From Methanoregula sp. (GTDB taxonomy: Archaea; Halobacteriota; Methanomicrobia; Methanomicrobiales; Methanospirillaceae), in NCBI GenBank assembly GCA_026394695.1, contig JAPKXT010000096.1, forward strand, positions 1 through 9,260: a stretch of 9,260 nt of DNA. The letters run 5' to 3'. Shown piece after piece: positions 1 through 6,716 of the stretch. The notes beneath the pieces were generated by a model. The model ran no database searches and was not told where the DNA came from. It worked only from the letters and a program-made list of their open reading frames with translations. Numbering within the stretch: position 1 is the first letter of the stretch; every line of letters begins with the position of its first letter. Made by a program: the position numbers and the translations under genes.

Positions 1-1728
1 CCGGTTAATAAGCGCAAGATTTGCACCCGTCACTGCCCCGTTTCCGATATTTTTTATCCGATCTGCGTCTATCTCCGGGATCAACCCGATAATTGTCGCA
101 TTTTTCTTGTCCAGATAATTGCCAAATGCACCGGCAACATAGATGGTAGCGATTTCGTGCCGGGTCACACCAGCCTGTTTCATCAGCGTTACACAGGCAG
201 CATGAATCGAGGCTTTGCTCATAATCAGGTTTTTGATATCATTTTCCGTGATCACGATATCTTTGCCGATATCGGTTTCACCGGCCCAGGCTACAACAAA
301 CTCCGGGAAGTGAGGGCCTGTGCGGACTCGTTTATTTTCTATACCGGTATTTATCCGTCCTGTCCTGTCAATGACACATGCTGAAAAAAGTTCTGCAAGA
401 AGGTCGATTAATCCGGAACCGGTGATGCCCCGGGGTTTGATGTTGTTGATTGTGCTATACGCAGGATCAAGCGTAACAGGATCGATGGTGATCTTCTCAA
501 TTGCACCGGGATTTGCCCGCATACCAAAGAGCACTTCTCCGCCTTCAAGTGCTGGTCCGGCAGCACCGGCACAGGAAAACATCCAGTCTTTGTTGCCGAG
601 AACGATCTCAAAGTTGGTGCCGATATCGATCAATAACGAGATCTCTTCACGCTCACTCATACCACAGGAAAGGATATCAGCGATAATATCACCCCCGATA
701 AAGTCGCTGACTGCAGGGAAGACAAAGAGCCCGCTGTTCTGATTACCGATAATTCCTATCCTGCCTGCCGCGACAGAAAGCGCCCGCTGGACTACCGGCA
801 CATAAGGTTCAGCAATGATATACGCGGGATCTATACCGAGAAGCATATGCGTCATCACCGTGTTACCGGCAATAACCACTTCGTAAATATCTTCGCGGTC
901 AATTCCTGCGGAAGTAGTTGCGGAGACAAGTGCAGTATTGATACTCTCGGTAGCGAGTGCCTGAAGTTTTGTGAGCCCGTTTTTCCGGGCAAAATTCACC
1001 CGTGCGAGAATATCTTCACCGCAGGTTATCTGTTTGTTATAATTCGAAGCAACCGCAACAACCTTGCCCATGACCAGGTCCCAGAGATACACGACAATCG
1101 TGGTGGAACCGAGATCAATCGCAGCACCGAATACGCGTTTTGATGTATCATTTTCCTGGAGATCAATAAGACGGTAACCACCAGGAACAAGGGCAATTGT
1201 ACCGGTAACTCTCCAGTTACTGTGACGGAGGAGCGAGGGGATTTCACGTAACACTTCTAAGGGAACGTAGATTTTTTCTGCAACGGGCCCACCACTCTTC
1301 TGGATTCCCCATAAAAGACGGGTGAGATCCGGAGAGGGATCGGTGAGCGTCGGCGGCTGAAGTTCGACATAATATTTCCTGACAGAAGGATGCAATTCGA
1401 TACCGGTATCCCTGCCTGCGATCAGGATTTTTTGTTCCTGAATAAGGGTACTCTCGGGAACAAACACCTGCAGATCACCAAGCACCAGGGTCTCGCAGGC
1501 AAGACATGCACCTTTTTGTAGTTCATCCTCACTGAAAAACCGGATATATTTCTGCCGGTCAAATTCCGTTTTTCCCGATTGAACATAAACCACGCACTTG
1601 CCGCATTTACCCTGTCCGCCGCAGACTACATTAATGTTCAGGCCGGCCCTCTGGGCAGCATCAAGAATGGTACTTCCCTGCACTACCTCAATCCTGCGAT
1701 ACTCGGGAAGAAATGTTATAGTGTGCAT
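1..1728 (-). CDS. acsV: RACo-type corrinoid protein reductive activator (2Fe-2S ferredoxin + ASKHA ATPase), 3' end outside window
   Basis: Reading leftwards from ATG at 1728, 576 codons stay open to the window edge, so the C-terminus is missing; family members are somewhat over 600 residues. Residues 1-80 form a plant-type 2Fe-2S ferredoxin domain with Cys36, Cys42, Cys45 and Cys78 (CGGQGKCGKC, then GACLAC). The remainder is a DUF4445/ASKHA-fold ATPase: phosphate motif AIDLGSTT near 203-210, IAGNTVMTHMLLG, a second motif LLIDIGTNFEI near 365-375, CAGAAGPALEGG, and YVAGAFGNYLD. Known family role: using ATP and electrons from the 2Fe-2S centre, RACo reduces Co(II) corrinoid on the iron-sulfur protein back to active Co(I). 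The start is fixed by an in-frame TAA five codons upstream and an AAGGA 9 nt before the ATG. It lies downstream of acsB-acsD-acsC on the same strand, but after a 390-bp gap. The family call is firm; the exact partner is inferred from the neighbours. Confidence 0.93.
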   Translation of the reverse strand, partial: MHTITFLPEYRRIEVVQGSTILDAAQRAGLNINVVCGGQGKCGKCVVYVQSGKTEFDRQKYIRFFSEDELQKGACLACETLVLGDLQVFVPESTLIQEQKILIAGRDTGIELHPSVRKYYVELQPPTLTDPSPDLTRLLWGIQKSGGPVAEKIYVPLEVLREIPSLLRHSNWRVTGTIALVPGGYRLIDLQENDTSKRVFGAAIDLGSTTIVVYLWDLVMGKVVAVASNYNKQITCGEDILARVNFARKNGLTKLQALATESINTALVSATTSAGIDREDIYEVVIAGNTVMTHMLLGIDPAYIIAEPYVPVVQRALSVAAGRIGIIGNQNSGLFVFPAVSDFIGGDIIADILSCGMSEREEISLLIDIGTNFEIVLGNKDWMFSCAGAAGPALEGGEVLFGMRANPGAIEKITIDPVTLDPAYSTINNIKPRGITGSGLIDLLAELFSACVIDRTGRINTGIENKRVRTGPHFPEFVVAWAGETDIGKDIVITENDIKNLIMSKASIHAACVTLMKQAGVTRHEIATIYVAGAFGNYLDKKNATIIGLIPEIDADRIKNIGNGAVTGANLALINR

Positions 1729-1783
1729 GAATGCCTGTCCTTAACCATACCATTGGGAAGAGAGATAAGAAATATGCTGTGGT

Positions 1784-1791
1784 GATTATAC
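1784..1791 (-). promoter_or_regulatory. Weak candidate TATA box for acsV
   Basis: On the minus strand this reads GTATAATC. An archaeal start site about 25 nt downstream would fall near 1762 and give a leader of roughly 35 nt before the acsV ATG. It is a short AT-rich match with no clear purine-rich BRE, and another match (CATATTT, around 1770) is as plausible. It matters because the acsC terminator would otherwise leave acsV without transcription. Confidence 0.25.
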
Positions 1792-1874
1792 CTGCTTGTT
1801 TCAGGAATGAAACGAGAACGAAATACTAAAAATGGGCTTTGTTGAAATCCTCAAAGAAACAATTAATCGCTCTT

Positions 1875-1905
1875 GGGGGCGCCAGCACATCGTGCTTCCG
1901 CCCCC
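1875..1905. repeat. GC-rich two-part hairpin (H1)
   Basis: GGGGGCG (1875-1881) pairs with CGCCCCC (1899-1905). Inside a 2x2 internal loop, AGCAC (1884-1888) pairs with GTGCT (1892-1896) around a 3-nt ATC loop. All twelve base pairs are perfect. The hairpin lies in non-coding DNA between acsC and acsV and is the first of a series. Confidence 0.7.
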
Positions 1906-1909
1906 GCCG

Positions 1910-1943
1910 CTCGGGCATCCCCCATAGTGCGATAACCCCCGAG
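1910..1943. repeat. CTCGGG/CCCGAG stem with 22-nt loop (H2)
   Basis: CTCGGG at 1910-1915 is the reverse complement of CCCGAG at 1938-1943. The loop holds CCCCCATAG (1919-1927) and TAACCCCC (1933-1940), both of which have complements further right in the same gap. The stem alone is short, so confidence that it folds is moderate. Confidence 0.45.
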
Positions 1944-1979
1944 AAGGTTGAAAATATTACTCCCAAAAAAGAAGGGGTC

Positions 1980-2020
1980 AGGGGAAGGCTCCCCTTGGGC
2001 TGCCTCCCCCTATGGGGGAG
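1980..2020. repeat. Two adjacent perfect hairpins (H3, H4)
   Basis: AGGGGA (1980-1985) pairs with TCCCCT (1990-1995) around a 4-nt loop. Eight bases later CTCCCCC (2004-2010) pairs with GGGGGAG (2014-2020) around TAT. With the hairpins at 1875-1943 they make a run of four stems in about 150 bp, denser than chance would suggest. Whether the block is a mobile or dispersed repeat, a structured RNA or a regulatory element cannot be decided from this window. Confidence 0.6.
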
Positions 2021-2069
2021 AGAGGGGGTTACCCTCATAGCCGCCGCGAAGAATTACCGAATGACTTTG

Positions 2070-2118
2070 AAAAAGAGGGGTTCAATAGAACCTAAAAAAT
2101 GCAAAAATTCTGGATTTT
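2070..2118 (-). terminator. Terminator region after acsC
   Basis: Immediately after the acsC TAA the minus strand reads through two T-rich tracts (ATTTTTGCATTTTTTAGG). A perfect 5-bp hairpin follows, GGTTC-TATT-GAACC (2092-2079), and then CCTCTTTTT (to 2070). Archaeal termination depends mainly on U-tracts, and here three are stacked with a hairpin. The acsBDC transcript probably ends, at least partly, before acsV. Confidence 0.6.
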
Positions 2119-3462
2119 TTATGATTTTTGTTTCTGCCATTCTTCGTGCAGGTATTCCCCGATCTCTGCTGCATCGCGAGGACCGACCATCACTTTCCAT
2201 CCGGTCGCTTCTTCAATCCTTCCGGACAGGGGTGCGGAATAGCCCGGAATGATGAGGGTTTTGTGAGATACTTCATGCTCCAGATCAAATTTTTTGATAG
2301 AATCACGCACCAGCGTTTCATTGAGTTTTCCTGCAGCTACTGCGGTCATGACAGAGAGCCCTTCCGTATCGACAATCAGCATGAAACAGGGGATACGGGT
2401 AGACTCTAAGTAACCCTGAAGAGTAAAGAACGTCAGGGAAAAGTTTACCGTCATCAGTACTGGTGCATCTTTTCCCGGGGACCCGACACGATACAGGCCG
2501 GGGTTCATCTGGATGGGTTTCTGGGGATCCGTGTAAATATTCTGGCGAAGCGTGAGGGCAGCCTTTGCAGATGCCGGGGAAAGCGGTGGCGTGATAATAA
2601 CTGATGCGTATTTGACTATGCCAAGTGCGATCGCAGCATCCTGCAGGTAAGGATGCGTGGCATCCAGAAATACCGGATAGCCAAGGTCGGGGGATTGACG
2701 GGTAATGGCGAGTTGCCGTATAGCCGTTGATGTTGCAATAAAATCACCGGGGGATTGCGGACTGATATCCATGACCAGTTTCTTCACCCCTTCAGTCACA
2801 CAGTCTTTTACCAGCCCTTTGAGGTCATCCAGCCCGTGGGCTTTGATTGCTAAAGGACAACTATGTTTTTTTGCAAGTGCACACAGTTCCCTGAAATTTT
2901 CCTTCGTTGCAGCATGGAGCAGGGGTTTGTAGCTCCCGACCTGGACAAGTGCTGCAATGAGCGCCTCAGTGTTCTTTGAGATCAGTACAAGGGGAAGATC
3001 TGCAGATTCCTCAACGGTCATGACAGCGCGGGCAAATGCGTCTGCAGATCCACTTGTATTTTCGATTGCAATACCGTTAAAACGTAGTTCGGTGCCGATT
3101 CGGGTGAATGATTCATCCCTCACCCTGATGGTGATAGTTGTGATCTCTTCAGGCGTCTGGGTATCTGATACCTTAAAGAGAATGCCCGGGGGGTGATAGA
3201 AGGTCTTGTCATGGCGGTAAAGAACAAATTCTTCCCCGACAGCAAATGACCGTTCTCCTACACCAATATTCACACGCTGGATGGGAGGTCGCGTAGTTGC
3301 ACCCAGCACGGATTTTGCCTGGTCATCCAGGTAGGGGCAGAGATCTACATCCGCTTTTCCCCCGGCGAGTTTCATGGCAAAGGTGAGGCAGGTAGGATCA
3401 CCACATTCCTTGCAGTTCTTTTTTGGCAGGAGTTTATAGATATCCAGGGCCTTGAGCGCCAT
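2119..3462 (-). CDS. acsC: Corrinoid iron-sulfur protein, large subunit (CFeSP gamma)
   Basis: The product has 447 residues, almost exactly the length of bacterial AcsC (about 446). The large subunit carries a [4Fe-4S] cluster and, with AcsD, the cobalamin that shuttles a methyl group from methyl-tetrahydropterin to acetyl-CoA synthase. The N-terminal cluster motif is visible at Cys17, Cys20, Cys25 and Cys42 (NCKECGDPTC, then LCPY). A TIM-barrel-like middle follows (KPLLHAAT, CPLAIKAHG, KLVMD, GYPVFLD). The C-terminal corrinoid-binding part holds NFSLTFF (340-346), VDTEGLSVMTA (364-374) and GWKVMVGPRDA. The open frame continues 47 codons upstream, but those codons lie over the acsD 3' end. 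The start at 3462 is chosen because it begins the family-typical MALKALDIYK and has a perfect GGAGGT (3477-3472) 9 nt before it. The ATG overlaps the acsD stop by one base (TAATG), indicating translational coupling. Confidence 0.95.
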   Translation of the reverse strand: MALKALDIYKLLPKKNCKECGDPTCLTFAMKLAGGKADVDLCPYLDDQAKSVLGATTRPPIQRVNIGVGERSFAVGEEFVLYRHDKTFYHPPGILFKVSDTQTPEEITTITIRVRDESFTRIGTELRFNGIAIENTSGSADAFARAVMTVEESADLPLVLISKNTEALIAALVQVGSYKPLLHAATKENFRELCALAKKHSCPLAIKAHGLDDLKGLVKDCVTEGVKKLVMDISPQSPGDFIATSTAIRQLAITRQSPDLGYPVFLDATHPYLQDAAIALGIVKYASVIITPPLSPASAKAALTLRQNIYTDPQKPIQMNPGLYRVGSPGKDAPVLMTVNFSLTFFTLQGYLESTRIPCFMLIVDTEGLSVMTAVAAGKLNETLVRDSIKKFDLEHEVSHKTLIIPGYSAPLSGRIEEATGWKVMVGPRDAAEIGEYLHEEWQKQKS

Positions 3463-4421
3463 TACTTTTTTACCTCCGTAGAACCCGCAGCGGTTTTGAT
3501 ACTGGCAAACGCTTTTTTGAGCATCCCTACCGTTTTTGGATGACGGACACAGACAATTTCGGACCCGGCGGCCGCTGCCGCAATACCGGTATAAAACTCC
3601 CACTGCATAGCCATGTCGTCCTGCAGGGCAGGCTCTGCTTCCCTGACTTCTTTTATGGTCAGCGAATCGATAGCAGAACAGATCATGGGCATAGCGAGAT
3701 CCGTATCCCCTTTAAGTGCAGAGAACCAGATTCGTTCCATTGCCGAATAGGAATACTCAAAGCCATAACCGAGAGCGCCGGTATACGGATCGATCAAGAT
3801 ATGATCCCTTTGCACACCAATCTCCCGCAACAGGATATTGAGTTGTTTTGCAAGGTTGACATCAATGGGGGACTGTGCAATAAGTGAATGGTTGTAGGCA
3901 AGTGCTGCGGCAGCAATGCTCCGGTACCTCCCGGCTTCTGCGGTTCCAAGGAGAAGTCTTTCTCCCTCGGCAGTCTCGCCGCACTTCAAGAAGATCTCAC
4001 TGTCAATTTTAGGATCGTTGCTACCCTCGATGATTAACGGGAGGGCAGTTCCTGAAAGCACGGTCTCAAGGGTTTTTCCTACGGATTTAATATCAGAAAA
4101 ATTCCGCTGTCGCGTACTGGTCAGGTACAGGCGAACCAGATCAGCACCATAGACTGTTTCAGCAGTTTTTGCCCAGTCATCCACGGAATCAACCAGATCT
4201 CCGCAGAAATTTCTGACGATCGGGGACCAGTATTCCGGGTTATCGCAGATCTCTAATGCAACAAGTGGTGAGGAAGATAATGGATCCTGATCAAGGAGCG
4301 GGAGTGTTGTTCCTCCACCGACCTGATAGGATATTTTTCTTGTTCCCCCGTCTGATCTGGTGGCGCCCAGGATCACCTTGCCTATCGCACCTGTCCAGCC
4401 AAAATGAAGATCATATCCCAT
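3462..4421 (-). CDS. acsD: Corrinoid iron-sulfur protein, small subunit (CFeSP delta)
   Basis: The product has 319 residues, matching bacterial AcsD (about 320) and clearly shorter than typical archaeal CdhD. It is the TIM-barrel partner of AcsC, forming the heterodimer that holds the corrinoid during methyl transfer to acetyl-CoA synthase. Family landmarks are KVILGATRSDGGTR near the N-terminus, YGADLVRLYL, LPLIIEGSNDPKIDSE, RYRSIAAAALAYNHSLIAQSPIDVNLAKQLNILL, DHILIDPYTGALGYGFEYSYSAMERI in the C-terminal half, and IVCVRHPKTV near the end. These line up through the whole length with the bacterial protein as I recall it. The ATG at 4421 follows GAGGG that overlaps the acsB stop (TGAGGG), with a short spacer, so it is probably coupled to acsB. 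It overlaps acsC by one base downstream. Confidence 0.94.
   Translation of the reverse strand: MGYDLHFGWTGAIGKVILGATRSDGGTRKISYQVGGGTTLPLLDQDPLSSSPLVALEICDNPEYWSPIVRNFCGDLVDSVDDWAKTAETVYGADLVRLYLTSTRQRNFSDIKSVGKTLETVLSGTALPLIIEGSNDPKIDSEIFLKCGETAEGERLLLGTAEAGRYRSIAAAALAYNHSLIAQSPIDVNLAKQLNILLREIGVQRDHILIDPYTGALGYGFEYSYSAMERIWFSALKGDTDLAMPMICSAIDSLTIKEVREAEPALQDDMAMQWEFYTGIAAAAAGSEIVCVRHPKTVGMLKKAFASIKTAAGSTEVKK
3472..3477 (-). promoter_or_regulatory. Shine-Dalgarno deciding the acsC start
   Basis: GGAGGT on the minus strand lies 9 nt before the ATG at 3462, inside the last codons of acsD. It is the strongest ribosome site in the cluster and rules out the longer reading that would begin at 3603. 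Confidence 0.85.
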
Positions 4422-4430
4422 TTTATTCCC

Positions 4431-6461
4431 TCACACCAGCGGTTTCATGGTCAGGGCGGGATGTTTCACGCGGTCCAAAAAGGAGATAAGATCTTCAATA
4501 GTCGTTGCACTGGTCTCATCGGCAATCTTTTCATACAGATCTGCCCTGTTCTGATCGGTAAGACTTTTCACCAGCCGGGTCTTTAACTCCTCTTTGAGAG
4601 GGGAGGGCATCCAGACAAGACGCCCGATGCCACCTTCACCCTGTAAGAACCGGTCGGAAAGGATATAATGCTTTGAAATACCGGCAAACCCCGGTGTCTG
4701 AGCCCCTCCACCGATAGTTCCGGCAAGCGTGGAGAATGACATTCCCGAGGGGGTGATACCTTTGAATTCACGGTTCACCACCATGATCCCGTTCACCTCG
4801 GGAAGTATGAGGGCAATACACTCAAAACACCCACAGCACGTCATCGGATATTCCATCACGCTGTAGAGTGAACACCGGTCTATCTCACCATGACTCGCCT
4901 TTTTGACAAATTTGTTAACCCCTTCAAATTCCCCGTTCAGGGTGTTGATGACTGCCCCTTTCTCGATTGGCTGGTTGGCACCCGAAGGGGAGATCTCATA
5001 CGCAATTTTTCCGTCCAGCCAGCTGATAGCGCCGCAGAGAGCCGGGTGCTCGGGAGTGATGACACAGACATGATTGGGGGCAAAAGTCTGGCAGAGTGTA
5101 CAGGAGTAATAGGTGGTCACATCAGAGTCCCGCATGCCTTTGATACGTGCATCCCGCTCATCATACACGCGTTCTGCATCTTTCTTTGCTGCCCGCACTT
5201 TCGCTTCATCGGTAATAAGGGTGACAGAAACTGCATCGAGCAACTTTGGGAAGTCCATCCGGAACTTGCTTAAAATAAGTTTACCAATATGCTCAAGTTT
5301 TACTCCTTTTGCCACGACATCTTTTGAGATCCGCACCCAGATGATATCCCGCTGGGCAACATGCCAGGATCCTTCTCCATAATTGACAAAATTGTGGATC
5401 CTTCGCTCAAGGACCGGTTCGTAATCTTTTTTCATCATTTTACCGGCGACGTTTACGATAATTCCAAGCGGATACGCACCCCCCTCCTTCATCGCATCGA
5501 TCTCGGGGCCGATAACGGTCACCTGCCCGTCTTTGACTTCGTCAGCAGAACTCATATGTAAGAGTTCAAAAGCAGGAGATCTTCCCCCGCCAAACTCAAC
5601 ATACATCTCCTCTTTTCGGATGCTCTTTCCCTCAAATGCGGGTGAACACCCCATCGGGATCGGGATGGCAGTGACATTCACCCGTATTCCTTTTTGCTCC
5701 ATACCGATGCGCACAACCTCTTCGGGAAGTGACGGGATCCACGTCCCACCCTGGTAATCCCCCAGTGAAAGGATGGGGAACCCAAGGACTCTCATCCCGT
5801 CAACAATCGCAATTTCCTGGTCACTAAGTCCTGGAAACACGATAACAATTGCTTTTGCCCGTTCGGTAGCATACGTTAAGAGACGGTGTATGTCGCCGGG
5901 GGTTACACCCCCAAACATCATCGCTACCCGTGCAATAATATCGACAAAATGAATCCCGTAGGCAGGTGCCGAGCCAAGAGGGATTAGACGGTATTCAAGT
6001 CCAAGTTTCACACCGGCACCGGAAAGTGATGTGACCACATCCCCGGCAAGGAATGTGAGCATGTATTTTTCCTGTAATTCGCGGCAGATAGCAGAAGCAC
6101 TCCCGGCGCTTTCCGGAGTCCCGAGAACAAGTGCCAGCCCAAGGATACTGCCATCAACGAGGGAATACCCGAGCTTCCGGATTATAGTATCATCGATAAA
6201 ACCAGTATAGGGGGAGGGTTCCTTACCTTCAGCAGCTGTTTTTTCTGCAAGAATGCATTCCGCTGCAACGAGAGGGTTACTGGCCGTCTTTGCAAATACA
6301 TCAAGAGCTGCCTCCCGGTTATGAACTGCTATGCCGGTGAGTGCGAACGAAATGGGGAGGTGATAGGCTGTTTCATCGTACGACAATGAGTGTTGTATTG
6401 CGGTGATATTCGTTTTCAGATACGATTCACCATTTTTTTTTGCTATTTCCACGTCAGTCAT
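4431..6461 (-). CDS. acsB: Acetyl-CoA synthase, bacterial-type full-length subunit with A-cluster
   Basis: Condenses the corrinoid-borne methyl group, CO and CoA to acetyl-CoA, the last step of the Wood-Ljungdahl pathway. The product has 676 residues from the chosen start (683 from the in-frame ATG at 6482). All A-cluster ligands are present; counting from 6482 they are Cys461, Cys464, Cys473 and Cys483 for the cubane and Cys550-Gly-Cys552 for the distal nickel. Spacings of 3, 9, 10 and 67 equal those of the Moorella enzyme (506, 509, 518, 528, 595, 597). Other landmarks are SYDETAYHLP, AMMFGGVTPG, SPAFEGKSIRKEEMYVEFGG, NYGEGSWHVAQRDI, GITPSGMSFSTLAG and the C-terminal KHPALTMKPL. The roughly 300-residue N-terminal domain that in bacteria docks to CO dehydrogenase is present but about 45 residues shorter; archaeal CdhC normally lacks it. 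Start 6461 is preferred because AGAGGG lies 9 nt upstream and the TATA-like box would place the transcript start near 6480. First gene of the acsB-acsD-acsC operon, divergent from rbcL. Confidence 0.95.
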   Translation of the reverse strand: MTDVEIAKKNGESYLKTNITAIQHSLSYDETAYHLPISFALTGIAVHNREAALDVFAKTASNPLVAAECILAEKTAAEGKEPSPYTGFIDDTIIRKLGYSLVDGSILGLALVLGTPESAGSASAICRELQEKYMLTFLAGDVVTSLSGAGVKLGLEYRLIPLGSAPAYGIHFVDIIARVAMMFGGVTPGDIHRLLTYATERAKAIVIVFPGLSDQEIAIVDGMRVLGFPILSLGDYQGGTWIPSLPEEVVRIGMEQKGIRVNVTAIPIPMGCSPAFEGKSIRKEEMYVEFGGGRSPAFELLHMSSADEVKDGQVTVIGPEIDAMKEGGAYPLGIIVNVAGKMMKKDYEPVLERRIHNFVNYGEGSWHVAQRDIIWVRISKDVVAKGVKLEHIGKLILSKFRMDFPKLLDAVSVTLITDEAKVRAAKKDAERVYDERDARIKGMRDSDVTTYYSCTLCQTFAPNHVCVITPEHPALCGAISWLDGKIAYEISPSGANQPIEKGAVINTLNGEFEGVNKFVKKASHGEIDRCSLYSVMEYPMTCCGCFECIALILPEVNGIMVVNREFKGITPSGMSFSTLAGTIGGGAQTPGFAGISKHYILSDRFLQGEGGIGRLVWMPSPLKEELKTRLVKSLTDQNRADLYEKIADETSATTIEDLISFLDRVKHPALTMKPLV

Positions 6462-6470
6462 TGATGTGTT

Positions 6471-6476
6471 CCCTCT
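6471..6476 (-). promoter_or_regulatory. Shine-Dalgarno supporting the inner acsB start
   Basis: The minus strand reads AGAGGG here, 9 nt before ATG at 6461. The alternative ATG at 6482 has only CGGGCAACCC before it, which is not a convincing ribosome site. The similar GAGGG before acsD supports this style of site in the operon. Confidence 0.55.
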
Positions 6477-6500
6477 GCTCATGGGTTGCCCGGAAGAACA

Positions 6501-6510
6501 GATATAGTTT
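6501..6510 (-). promoter_or_regulatory. Candidate TATA box/BRE for the acsBDC operon
   Basis: The minus strand reads CGAAACTATATC, a purine/A-rich BRE-like element followed by TATATC. An archaeal start 25-27 nt downstream would fall near 6480, giving a leader of about 20 nt that contains the AGAGGG site before ATG 6461. It fits the inner start and excludes the outer one. Confidence 0.5.
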
Positions 6511-6570
6511 CGTCACCGGGTATTTCCCTGCAGTTCCTGCAATTTTTCCTCAAAATTGCGGTTTAATCAA

Positions 6571-6612
6571 AAAACGATTGAAGAATAGCAATATCTTTCG
6601 TGGAATCGTTTT
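6571..6612. repeat. 9-bp perfect inverted repeat in the acsB-rbcL divergent region
   Basis: AAAACGATT (6571-6579) is the exact reverse complement of AATCGTTTT (6604-6612), with a 24-bp spacer. It lies between the two candidate promoters, upstream of both genes. The half-sites are about three helical turns apart centre to centre, as expected for a regulator dimer pair or looping site. It could be a chance match in AT-rich DNA. Confidence 0.4.
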
Positions 6613-6635
6613 CCTGTTTTTACCTTCGTGCTTCA

Positions 6636-6650
6636 TTATAAACCGGTTTA
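6636..6650 (+). promoter_or_regulatory. Candidate rbcL TATA box overlapped by a 12-bp palindrome
   Basis: TTATAAA (6636-6642) is a TATA-like box for the plus strand; a start site near 6665 would give a leader of about 60 nt to the rbcL ATG. Overlapping it is TAAACCGGTTTA (6639-6650), a perfect 12-bp palindrome that looks like an operator. A matching half-site CGGTTTA occurs at 6559-6565 on the acsB side. Repression by occlusion of the TATA box is an inference. Confidence 0.45.
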
Positions 6651-6716
6651 CATGACCCGCATGTCTTTGCCTCCCGCACCGGGAACATTTTTTACTACGA
6701 GATCCCTTGGTTGTAC

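Larger units (their letters stand above)
1729..2118. other. Intergenic region between acsC and acsV, no convincing gene
   Basis: The 390 bp between the acsC stop and the acsV start hold no ORF with a recognisable protein. The two open frames here (minus 1826-2038 and plus from 1839) give proline/arginine/glycine-rich low-complexity translations typical of GC-rich non-coding DNA. The acsC side (2070-2118) is AT-rich and terminator-like. The middle (1871-2035) is a GC-rich block of hairpins. The acsV side (1738-1860) is AT-rich and could carry a promoter. Confidence 0.7.

Noticed and set aside
320..742. 140-codon plus-strand open frame
   Set aside because: It is antisense to the ASKHA part of acsV, whose motifs run continuously through the region. 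The translation is low-complexity and unrecognisable.
1875..2031. CRISPR array
   Set aside because: The repeated elements are inverted, of unequal length and not regularly spaced. There are no direct repeats of 25-40 bp and no cas gene.
1826..2252. Small genes in the acsC-acsV gap (minus 1826-2038, plus 1839-2252)
   Set aside because: Both read through the GC-rich hairpin block and give Pro/Arg/Gly-rich products without a domain. The plus frame also runs antisense into acsC. A short plus frame beginning MGFVEILKETINRSW has no ribosome site.
3463..3603. 47-codon N-terminal extension of acsC
   Set aside because: It would overlap the acsD coding region almost entirely. The family N-terminus and a perfect GGAGGT site both point to the start at 3462.
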